In this document: positions 1-5,595 of the stretch, one piece after another
Numbering within the stretch: the first letter of the stretch is position 1
Layout: every line of letters starts with the position of its first letter
Assembly (NCBI GenBank): GCA_019309605.1
Contig: JAFDFW010000496.1
Span: 1-6,894, forward strand
Direction: 5' to 3'
Length of the DNA stretch: 6,894 nucleotides
Origin: Deltaproteobacteria bacterium
GTDB taxonomy: Bacteria; Myxococcota_A; Polyangia; Polyangiales; Houyiibacteriaceae
Notes under the pieces: model-generated
The model's database searches: none
The model's input: the letters and a program-made list of their open reading frames with translations, nothing else
Told to the model about the DNA's origin: nothing
Translations under genes and position numbers: made by a program

Positions 1-753
1 GCGGTACGCAAAGGCGACGACTATGTGCTCAACGGCACCAAGATGTGGATCACCAACGGAGCGGTGAACGACACCGAGCTCGGCGACACGTTCCTCGTGT
101 ACGCGCGTGTCGAAGGTAGCCCTCACAACCAGCTCTCGATGTTCATCGTTGAAAAGGGGTTCGCTGGTTTCAGTCTAGGTCAGAAAATCAAGGGCAAGCT
201 GGGCATGCGGGCGTCGACTACCGCAGAGCTCGTGTTCGAGGATTGCGAAGTTCCTGCGGAGAATCTGGTAGGGGCTGAAGGAGCTGCGACGCTTCACATG
301 ATGCGCAACCTCGAGCTCGAGCGTCTGACTCTCGCCGGGATGAGCCTGGGGATTGCTCGCCGGTCGATCGAGGTCATGAATCGCTACGCGAGCGAACGGA
401 CTTCGTTTGGCAAGCCGCTGCGCGAGTTCGGACAGATCCAGCGCTACATCGCGCAATCCTACGCGGAGTACATGGCAGGCCGCGCGTATGCCTATTACAC
501 CGCGTCGACGATGAGCTTGAACGCTCCCGGTAACCGTCTCGATTCCGACGGCGTGAAGTTGTTCACCTCGACGATGGGCAAGGAGGTCGCCGACCGCGCG
601 ATCCAGGTGCTCGGCGGCTATGGCTACGTCGCTGAGTACTCCGTCGAGCGGCTGTGGCGAGACGCCAAGTTGCTCGAGATTGGGGGCGGAACGCTCGAAG
701 CACACCAGAAGAACATGTGCCGCGAGCTCAGCCGCACCGAACGCATTTTGTGA
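1..753 (+). CDS. Acyl-CoA dehydrogenase, isovaleryl-CoA dehydrogenase-like (5'-truncated by window edge)
   Basis: This is the C-terminal 250 residues of a flavoprotein that oxidises an acyl-CoA thioester to the 2-enoyl-CoA, normally passing electrons to electron-transfer flavoprotein. The frame is open from base 1, so the start lies outside the window. Visible family features are the WITNG stretch (about residue 16), the KLGMRAS segment before the beta-to-alpha domain junction, RTSFGKPL in the C-terminal helical domain, and QVLGGYGY followed by RDAKLLEIGGGT. The usual catalytic Glu site in that last loop is Gly. A Glu sits instead in LELERLTLAG (residue 107, bases 319-321), where isovaleryl-CoA dehydrogenase keeps its base. 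That favours a short branched-chain substrate, as in leucine degradation, but the exact substrate is inferred. The family is certain. The stop is TGA at 751-753, and the kinase gene starts 20 bases later, so the two are probably co-transcribed. Confidence 0.93.
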   Translation, partial: AVRKGDDYVLNGTKMWITNGAVNDTELGDTFLVYARVEGSPHNQLSMFIVEKGFAGFSLGQKIKGKLGMRASTTAELVFEDCEVPAENLVGAEGAATLHMMRNLELERLTLAGMSLGIARRSIEVMNRYASERTSFGKPLREFGQIQRYIAQSYAEYMAGRAYAYYTASTMSLNAPGNRLDSDGVKLFTSTMGKEVADRAIQVLGGYGYVAEYSVERLWRDAKLLEIGGGTLEAHQKNMCRELSRTERIL

Positions 754-754
754 G

Positions 755-769
755 AAGGGGGGAATAGGA
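755..769 (+). promoter_or_regulatory. Ribosome binding site for the kinase gene (supports GTG start at 774)
   Basis: A purine-rich stretch immediately after the dehydrogenase stop codon holds AAGGGGGGAA (755-764) and AGGA (766-769), 9 and 4 bases from the GTG at 774. The next in-frame start, ATG at 801, has no comparable site, so GTG 774 is preferred. There is no room here for a strong independent promoter plus terminator, in keeping with co-transcription with the dehydrogenase. Confidence 0.5.
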
Positions 770-773
770 CGTA

Positions 774-2309
774 GTGACGCAAGAAGCCGTAGCCAGCGAT
801 ATGCCCAGTCCACCAGTTGACCTTCCGGTTCTCGGAAAGTTCGCCGGCTACGATGTTCTCGGTCGTCTTGCGCTTGGCGGGATGGCGGAGATTCTTCTCA
901 CGCGTCACACCAACGCCGACGGCGACCAGCGCTTTCTAGTAGTAAAGCGGATTCTTCCGCACTTCGAACAGGACAACGACTTCGTCCAGATGTTCCTCGA
1001 CGAGGCGCGCATCGGGATGCAGCTCAAGCATCCGAACATCATCCAGTTCCATCAGTTCGGCGCGGACGAAGGGTCGCACTTCATCGTGATGGAATGGGTC
1101 AACGGAGTGCCGTTGGGCCGGATGATTCGCAAGGCCCGCAAGTCCGGCGGAGTGGGCTTGCCAATTGCTATTCGCGTCGGCGTCGACGTGGCGCGCGCGC
1201 TTCACTACGCTCACATCGCGAACGACGAGCACGGTGAGCCATTCAACATCGTTCACCGCGACGTGTCACCGCACAACATCATGATTGGCTACAGCGGCGC
1301 CGTGAAGCTACTGGATTTCGGTATCGCCAAGGCGGATCACCGCGCGCACAAGACCCAAGCCGGAGTGGTCAAGGGCAAGTTTGCGTACATGGCGCCCGAG
1401 CAATGCACGGCGGGCCAGGCGGACCATCGTCTCGACATCTTCGCGCTGGGAGTCTGCTTGTTCGAGACGCTCACGGGGCGATCGCTCTACCGGAGGCAGA
1501 CTGAGGCCGCGACCATGCGGGCCGTCATCATGGACCCGGTGCCGTCACTCAAAGACGTTATGCCGGACGTTGCCGACGAGCTCGATCAGATCCTTCAGAA
1601 GGCGCTCGCGAAAGAGGCCGGCGATCGCTTTGCCAGCGCCGAGGAGTTTGCTAACGAGCTCGAGCGCTTCGGCAAGGAGAACAAGCAGTTCGCCACGCAG
1701 AGGGAGGTCGCCGACTTCATCAAGAAGGTCTTCCCGGAAGAGTTCACGCGCGGTCCACGGGTTGATACCGTGCCGTTTGGCGCCTCCATCACGCTCGACA
1801 TGCATCACGCTAATGCGTCGGCTTCCTCGGACTCGTCGAAGTCGTACGTGTCTCAGATGCCGGGGGCCATTCGGGAGCTCGAGATCGACGGAGCGGGGGC
1901 GGGCCTCGATCTGGGGCATCTGCTCGATGCGCCGATCGTCGCACCGCTGCCTCCGCCTGAGGCGGCGCCGGCGGCCGAGGACCCACAACACAACTCAGTC
2001 AGCGTCCGACGCGGGACGCTCCCAAGAAGATCCCCAAGCGGGCGGCAGCGAGAACGGGCCACGTCGGCCCGAAGAGGCCGTCTAGCTTTGGTTGGAAGCA
2101 GATGGCGGTGCTCATTTTGCTCGTGCTCGGCGGCACGGCGGTGGCCTACGAGCAAACCGACATCGTCAAGGATGTGGTGGGGCGCGTCGAGGTCATGTTC
2201 GAGGACAAGGGCCCACCCGAGGTCGCCGTCGATGACAATCCGCTTCTGCGCCAGCACGGGGCGCGCATCCTGGTCGCGTCTTCCCCGCCCGGTGCCACGG
2301 TTTTCCTAG
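774..2309 (+). CDS. Serine/threonine protein kinase, kinase-domain part of a frame-broken gene
   Basis: This is a Hanks-type kinase that transfers phosphate from ATP to Ser/Thr of partner proteins. The catalytic domain covers about residues 25-300. It has the glycine loop LALGGMAE (32-39), ATP lysine K58 in VVKR, helix-C E77, HRDVSPHN (161-168) with catalytic D163, DFG (181-183) and YMAPE (205-209). All key catalytic residues are present. The HRDVS form, with Ser where HRDLK has Lys, is common in myxobacterial kinases. Residues 300-400 form a linker rich in Ser, Pro and Ala. From about residue 404-417 on, the frame reads Arg/Ser/Trp-rich sequence that looks like out-of-frame translation, whereas another frame encodes a basic segment, membrane helix and PEGA domains. 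The natural product is probably about 642 residues ending at 2701, and the stop at 2309 is an artefact of a one-base frame break. Substrate and signal cannot be read from the sequence. Confidence 0.9.
   Translation: MTQEAVASDMPSPPVDLPVLGKFAGYDVLGRLALGGMAEILLTRHTNADGDQRFLVVKRILPHFEQDNDFVQMFLDEARIGMQLKHPNIIQFHQFGADEGSHFIVMEWVNGVPLGRMIRKARKSGGVGLPIAIRVGVDVARALHYAHIANDEHGEPFNIVHRDVSPHNIMIGYSGAVKLLDFGIAKADHRAHKTQAGVVKGKFAYMAPEQCTAGQADHRLDIFALGVCLFETLTGRSLYRRQTEAATMRAVIMDPVPSLKDVMPDVADELDQILQKALAKEAGDRFASAEEFANELERFGKENKQFATQREVADFIKKVFPEEFTRGPRVDTVPFGASITLDMHHANASASSDSSKSYVSQMPGAIRELEIDGAGAGLDLGHLLDAPIVAPLPPPEAAPAAEDPQHNSVSVRRGTLPRRSPSGRQRERATSARRGRLALVGSRWRCSFCSCSAARRWPTSKPTSSRMWWGASRSCSRTRAHPRSPSMTIRFCASTGRASWSRLPRPVPRFS
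1961..2087 (+). other. Interval holding a one-base frame break between kinase and PEGA parts
   Basis: The membrane/PEGA frame has a TGA at 1958-1960, so the switch from the kinase frame must occur after it. It must also come before the basic stretch KRPSSFGWKQ that precedes the membrane helix. The shift equals one missing base. Candidate sites are the C runs at 1982-1984, 2021-2023 and 2032-2035. Adding one C at 2021-2023 gives GTLPKKIPKRAA, a plausible juxtamembrane linker, and third codon positions stay GC-rich in the kinase frame up to about there. I see no classical X-XXY-YYZ slippery heptamer, so programmed frameshifting is not supported. A genuine mutation or a sequencing or assembly error fits better. 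Confidence 0.75.
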
Positions 2310-2701
2310 ACGGAAAAGAGCAGGGCGTGACGCCGGTGGCACTGACGGGGTTGATGCAGGGCGACTACCGGGTTCGCGTCGAGGCGCCCGGTTTTGCGTC
2401 GTGGTCGACCAAGGTCGAAGTTGCCCACGGCGAGACCGCTGGCGTGAGAGCTCCTCTTCTTGGCAAGCTAGGTGGCGCGAAGCCAGGCGCATTTGGCCGC
2501 GTGAACATCGAAACGACGCCTCCGTCGGATGTCTACGTGGCCGGGGATCTGATTGGGCGGACCCCGATGGAGAATGTCTACGCGCCGCTTGGGCGTGTGA
2601 CGCTCGACTTCGAGCTCGGCGACGGCCGGAAGGTCAGCCGCCAGGTCAAGGTCAAGTCCGATGGCATCGCCCGGGCACGCTTCGACCTCACCCAGCGTTA
2701 G
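2102..2701 (+). CDS. Membrane helix and two PEGA-like domains, C-terminal part of the kinase gene
   Basis: Read from the ATG at 2102 this gives 199 residues, but that ATG has no well-placed ribosome site. The frame runs on upstream to 1961 through a Lys/Arg-rich stretch, so it is best taken as the 3' part of the preceding kinase gene. Residues 1-16 form a single hydrophobic helix. Basic residues upstream of it on the kinase side suggest a cytoplasmic kinase and an outward C-terminus. Two PEGA-like repeats follow. The first (about 54-118) contains SSPPGATVFLDG, GVTPVAL and GDYRVRVEAPGF; the second (about 132-197) contains ETTPPSDVYVAGDLIGRTP and VTLDFELGDGRKV. PEGA domains are small beta domains commonly found outside the membrane on myxobacterial kinases and surface proteins. 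Their ligand is unknown. The stop TAG (2699-2701) overlaps the rsgA stop on the other strand. Confidence 0.8.
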   Translation: MAVLILLVLGGTAVAYEQTDIVKDVVGRVEVMFEDKGPPEVAVDDNPLLRQHGARILVASSPPGATVFLDGKEQGVTPVALTGLMQGDYRVRVEAPGFASWSTKVEVAHGETAGVRAPLLGKLGGAKPGAFGRVNIETTPPSDVYVAGDLIGRTPMENVYAPLGRVTLDFELGDGRKVSRQVKVKSDGIARARFDLTQR

Positions 2702-3615
2702 GCGCCCGCTTCCTCGCGTAGCCGAACGTAGCTTTCATACCGTTCGCGGTCGACGTTGCCTGCGTTTACCGCGTCGATCACGCCGCATTGCGGCTCGTGC
2801 GTGTGGCTGCAGCTCCGAAAGGTGCACAGCGCACGGTAGGTCCTGAGCTCGGGAAAGCATCGGTCGAGATGCTCGATCGGCAGCGCCCAGGTCCCGAGCT
2901 CTCTGATCCCCGGCGTGTCCGCGAGGAATCCCCCTCGGGGGAGGGAGTACAGGGAGGCTACGCGCGTCGTGTGACGACCTTTGCCGTGATGGTCGCTCAC
3001 GCTCGCGATGTTGAGATCGAGGTCAGGGAGGATGCGATTGATCAGGCTGCTCTTGCCTACGCCCGAGGGTCCGACGAAAGCCGAGATCTTGCCTTGCAGC
3101 GCTCCGGTCAAGGCGTCCATCCCTTCGCCGGTTCCCGCGCTCACCGTCAAGATGGGGTACCCAATCGACTCGTAGGCCTGCCGCCAGCTCAGGTCGTTGG
3201 GCTCGCGGAGATCGGCCTTGTTCATGACGATGACCGGGTCGATATCCTCGTGCTCGGCGATCACGAGGAAGCGGTCGAGGAGACGCGTATTGAGAACAGG
3301 TCGTCCGTGGCAGAACGTGATCATCAGTTGGTCGAGGTTCGCGACCAATACATCTTCTTTTTGGGGGCCTCTCCCAGGTTGCAATCTGGAGAAGCGGTTT
3401 CCACGAGGCAACACTTCGACGACGACGAAGCTCTGCTCGTCCGGCTGCGAAACCATGACCTGGTCGCCGATGACGCATAGGTCCGTCGTCCGCGGCGCGT
3501 TCTTGAGCCTCCCGCGCATTCGCGCCTGCACGACGTCTCCGTCGATGCGGACGTCGATGAACCCGGCGGTCGTTTCGTGATCAACGCGCGCAGGGAGTCC
3601 TGGTGGGAGATCCAC
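2698..3615 (-). CDS. rsgA: Ribosome small-subunit-dependent GTPase A (RsgA/YjeQ)
   Basis: RsgA is a cytoplasmic GTPase that acts late in 30S subunit maturation and is stimulated by the 30S particle. The 305 residues show the family's circularly permuted order. An N-terminal OB-like region (about 16-75) is followed by G4 NKAD (132-135), G5-like SAGTGEG (159-165), G1 GPSGVGKSS (182-190), G2 HTT (215-217) and G3 DTPG (233-236). The C-terminal zinc site C-x4-C-x-H-x5-C is intact (C264, C269, H271, C277). Length and motifs are normal, so it should be active. The GTG start at 3615 is chosen because a stop lies just upstream in frame (3631-3633), a GAGGT site lies 9 bases before it, and family homology begins soon after. 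The stop TAA (2698-2700) overlaps the convergent kinase/PEGA stop. The 5' end overlaps the globin frame, suggesting translational coupling to it. Confidence 0.96.
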   Translation of the reverse strand: MDLPPGLPARVDHETTAGFIDVRIDGDVVQARMRGRLKNAPRTTDLCVIGDQVMVSQPDEQSFVVVEVLPRGNRFSRLQPGRGPQKEDVLVANLDQLMITFCHGRPVLNTRLLDRFLVIAEHEDIDPVIVMNKADLREPNDLSWRQAYESIGYPILTVSAGTGEGMDALTGALQGKISAFVGPSGVGKSSLINRILPDLDLNIASVSDHHGKGRHTTRVASLYSLPRGGFLADTPGIRELGTWALPIEHLDRCFPELRTYRALCTFRSCSHTHEPQCGVIDAVNAGNVDRERYESYVRLREEAGA

Positions 3616-3920
3616 GCGTGGACTACCTCGTCAGGAGCGTCGTGGTCGCGGAGGGTGTCGATCAAGATCTTTCTTCGGCGATCGAATTGTCCGCCGAAGA
3701 TCCGATGTGGGCGGTGGGCTTTGTCAAGTGCGCGACCGCCGTACTCGATCGCTGCGCCGAGGTGGTTCGCCGCGTGCTCATACTCGAAGCGTTTGATGTG
3801 CTTGCGTTCGACGCGGGCGAACAGAAAACCGATCATCACGTCGTCAAAGCATCGATCGACGAAATCGTCGACGATCGCTCGCAACTTTGGCTCCCCACCG
3901 AGCTGTTCAAACAGACTCAT
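3324..3920 (-). CDS. Truncated hemoglobin, group 1-like, with frame running into rsgA
   Basis: The first about 117 residues (3570-3920) look like a complete small globin of the bacterial truncated-hemoglobin family, which binds heme and diatomic ligands in the cytoplasm. It opens LFEQLGGEPKLRAIVDDF (helices A-B). Helix E is around YEHAANHLGA, followed by DKAHRPHRIFGGQFDRR. H69 is the likely proximal heme ligand (F8). The last helix, VVHAWISHQDSLRALITK, marks the usual family end. By comparison with mycobacterial GlbN from memory, the distal B10 position is Val21 rather than Tyr and E11 is Glu46, so ligand chemistry may differ. ATG 3920 is chosen because the family begins there and the frame upstream runs antisense to the peptidase; its ribosome site is weak. 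The frame has no stop until 3324, giving about 80 extra Arg/Ser-rich residues read out of frame over rsgA. A small indel or lost stop is likely. Function (oxygen or NO handling) is inferred. Confidence 0.75.
   Translation of the reverse strand: MSLFEQLGGEPKLRAIVDDFVDRCFDDVMIGFLFARVERKHIKRFEYEHAANHLGAAIEYGGRALDKAHRPHRIFGGQFDRRRKILIDTLRDHDAPDEVVHAWISHQDSLRALITKRPPGSSTSASTETSCRRECAGGSRTRRGRRTYASSATRSWFRSRTSRASSSSKCCLVETASPDCNLGEAPKKKMYWSRTSTN
3625..3629 (-). promoter_or_regulatory. Ribosome binding site for rsgA (GAGGT)
   Basis: On the minus strand GAGGT lies 9 bases before the GTG at 3615. It sits inside the last helix of the globin coding sequence, so rsgA translation would begin while ribosomes are still near the globin 3' end. 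It supports GTG 3615 over the later in-frame GTG and ATG at codons 29 and 33, which would cut into the N-terminal OB-like region. Confidence 0.55.
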
Positions 3921-4050
3921 CCGCGCGATGACCCTGATGCAATGTGGGGAGTCGATCAAGTTGCGTTGCCCCGATCCCTGCCTCCGAAGAGAGCAGGCGC
4001 CAAGAAAATCCGCCAAAAGAACCCCACTTCTAGTAAAGACAGTAGCAGCC
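3921..4050. promoter_or_regulatory. Divergent intergenic region between globin and M20 peptidase
   Basis: This 130-base gap separates two genes transcribed away from each other, so it should hold both promoters. That is inferred from layout only; I cannot pick a convincing -35/-10 pair on either strand. A short direct repeat is visible, CGCCAAGAAAA at 3998-4008 and CGCCAAAAGAA at 4011-4021, with starts 13 bases apart. It could be a regulator site but is weak evidence. Upstream of the peptidase ATG there is no clear ribosome site. Confidence 0.35.
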
Positions 4051-5388
4051 ATGGCCCAGGGTGATCCGGAGCTTGCGGAGCATGCGTTTAGGCTTTGCCA
4101 ACAACTGCTTCGCATCGACACAACCAACCCGCCCGGCAACGAGTTGCCTGCGGCGGAACTGCTCGCCGACGAGTTGAGCGGCGCCGGTTTGGAGCCTCTT
4201 GTGTTGGAGAGCGCGCCTGGCCGGGGCAACGTGGTTGCCCGACTTTGCGGAACCGGGGAGAAGCCGCCTCTTCTTCTCACGGCGCACCTCGATGTCGTCG
4301 AGGCGGACCCGTCTGCGTGGGATCATCCGCCGTTCGGCGGCGAAGTGCATGATGGTTGCTTGTGGGGCCGTGGCGCCATCGACATGAAGAACATGGCTGC
4401 GATGTCGGTCGCCATCATCACTCGACTCGCACGGGAACGGCTAAAACCGAAGCGCGACCTGATCTTTGCCGGGGTGGCCGACGAGGAAGCGGGATGCCGG
4501 CATGGTTCGCTGTGGCTCTGCGAGAACCACACCGACCTCGTTCGCAGCGAGTTCGCGATCGGGGAGTGCGGGGGCTTCAACATCCAGGTTGCAGGCCAGA
4601 GCTTCTTCACCGTGCAGGTCGCCGAGAAGGGTGTGTGCTGGGTGCGCGCACGCGCCACGGGGGAGCCTGGTCACGGCTCCATGCCGCGCGAAGACTCGGC
4701 CGTAGTTCAGTTGAGCGAGGCGATTGCGCGCTTGGGGAAGCAGGGCTTGCCGCGCCATTCATCAGAGCCGGTTCGAGGCTTCTTCGGAGCGTTGGCGTCG
4801 CATCTGCCCGCGCCCATTCGGCCGCTGATTAAGATGCTGGGCAGCCCGACGTTTGGGCCTGCGATCCTCAACCTGGTGCCCGATCCAGGGGTGAGGCGCG
4901 CGTTTCGCGCACTGATGGGCAATACGGCATCGCCCACCGTGCTTCGCGCCGGCAACGGGACCAATGTGATTCCCGGTTTCGCCGAGGCCGAGATCGATGG
5001 TCGTATCCTTCCGGGGCAGACCAAGGACGACTTCCTGCGCGAGCTGCGCGAGGTGCTGGGAGCAGACATCGAGCTCGAGGTGATGCATACCTTGCCGCCG
5101 ATGGTCACCGAACCCAAAGAGTCGTCGCTGTACTCGCTGATCCACGAAGTCATGGCGGAGCGTGCGCCGGACGCGCCCCTGGTGCCGTTTGCGCTGCAAG
5201 GGTTCACCGATGCCAAGGCGTTCACGGCGATTGGCGCCAAGTGGTACGGTTTCGCGCCGGTCATGCTTCCGCCCACGCTGCGATTCTCCGATATGTTCCA
5301 CGGACACAACGAGCGAATCCCGGTCGACGGGTTGGCGTGGGGGACGGAGACCTTGATGCAGGTCGTGCGGCGCTGCGTTGACGCCTAG
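4051..5388 (+). CDS. M20-family zinc metallopeptidase / amidohydrolase
   Basis: This is a 445-residue cytoplasmic hydrolase of the M20 family (carboxypeptidase, dipeptidase, deacylase and acetylornithine-deacetylase relatives). These use two zinc ions to cleave a peptide or amide bond next to a free carboxylate. The di-zinc site is complete: H79 and catalytic D81 in TAHLDVV, bridging D111 in GRGAIDMK, catalytic E145 and ligand E146 in ADEEAG, E172 in GECGG, and H417 in FHGHNE. The smaller dimerisation domain runs from about 190 to 310 and contains EPGHGSMP. There is no signal peptide. Length is normal for the family. The family clearly fits but I cannot name the substrate, so no gene symbol is given. 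ATG 4051 is chosen because the family sequence begins right after it and the frame upstream is antisense to the globin; the ribosome site is weak. The TAG stop lies within the left arm of a large inverted repeat. Confidence 0.92.
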   Translation: MAQGDPELAEHAFRLCQQLLRIDTTNPPGNELPAAELLADELSGAGLEPLVLESAPGRGNVVARLCGTGEKPPLLLTAHLDVVEADPSAWDHPPFGGEVHDGCLWGRGAIDMKNMAAMSVAIITRLARERLKPKRDLIFAGVADEEAGCRHGSLWLCENHTDLVRSEFAIGECGGFNIQVAGQSFFTVQVAEKGVCWVRARATGEPGHGSMPREDSAVVQLSEAIARLGKQGLPRHSSEPVRGFFGALASHLPAPIRPLIKMLGSPTFGPAILNLVPDPGVRRAFRALMGNTASPTVLRAGNGTNVIPGFAEAEIDGRILPGQTKDDFLRELREVLGADIELEVMHTLPPMVTEPKESSLYSLIHEVMAERAPDAPLVPFALQGFTDAKAFTAIGAKWYGFAPVMLPPTLRFSDMFHGHNERIPVDGLAWGTETLMQVVRRCVDA

Positions 5389-5512
5389 TGTGCGGATCTT
5401 TTTCCTTGTGGTCGGCTTACGTCCTCGTCGCTCCGCTGCGAGGCACATGAGTGCCTCTCACTACGCTTCTGTGGGCGCGCTCGACCACAAGAAAAAATCT
5501 CTCGCACACTAG
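5385..5512. repeat. 128-base imperfect inverted repeat with structured loop
   Basis: The left arm (5385-5414) begins CTAGTGTGCG and ends CTTGTGGTCG. The right arm (5482-5512) begins CGACCACAAG and ends CGCACACTAG, so both outer and inner 10-base blocks are perfect complements. Between them a T-rich tract (left) faces an A-rich tract (right) with a few mismatches and one extra base. The 67-base centre holds a perfect 7-bp hairpin, GAGGCAC-ATGA-GTGCCTC (5440-5457), and an alternative CCTCG/CGAGG pairing (5423-5427 with 5439-5443). The outer arm contains the peptidase stop codon. No transposase lies nearby and no target-site duplication is obvious. It may be a dispersed palindromic repeat, a small non-autonomous element or a large RNA hairpin at the transcript end. 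It is not a classical intrinsic terminator, since no U tract follows the stem. Confidence 0.85.
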
Positions 5513-5595
5513 GTTTCGCCTCTTGGCCTTCGAATCCTGTAGTTCATCCTTCCCATTGCGGCGAAGATCGACGAACCTCCTCTTCCTCGATTGGG

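Noticed and set aside
175..813. Minus-strand frame of 212 codons opposite the acyl-CoA dehydrogenase
   Set aside because: It is an antisense shadow of a clear dehydrogenase gene in GC-rich DNA, with no recognisable domain.
2021..2038. Programmed ribosomal frameshift site in the kinase gene
   Set aside because: In the kinase frame no X-XXY-YYZ heptamer or evident stimulatory site is present; a simple one-base indel explains the data better.
1381..2085. Plus-strand frame of 234 codons overlapping the kinase
   Set aside because: Extremely Arg/Ser-rich out-of-frame translation of the kinase domain and linker, with no motif.
2788..3480. Long plus-strand frame of 230 codons opposite rsgA
   Set aside because: It mirrors the codon pattern of rsgA, whose motifs are all intact on the other strand.
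3577..4050. A 158-residue N-terminal extension of the M20 peptidase frame, and another plus-strand frame at 3603-4064
   Set aside because: Both run antisense to the recognisable globin coding sequence, are Arg/Ser-rich, and match nothing; M20 homology begins right after ATG 4051.
3921..4280. N-terminal extension of the globin frame to 4280
   Set aside because: It runs antisense to the peptidase start region, has no globin-like sequence, and typical family members begin at the ATG at 3920.
5385..5512. Rho-independent terminator for the M20 peptidase
   Set aside because: The stem is unusually long with a large structured loop, and no U tract follows its 3' arm on either strand, so the classical terminator form is not met.
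5389..5595. Possible read-through fusion of the M20 peptidase into the SLC4 protein
   Set aside because: The frame is open from the peptidase TAG to ATG 5596 and in the same phase, but the stretch is mostly the inverted repeat, has no ATG, GTG or TTG in frame, and its translation is not protein-like. The shared frame is probably coincidence.
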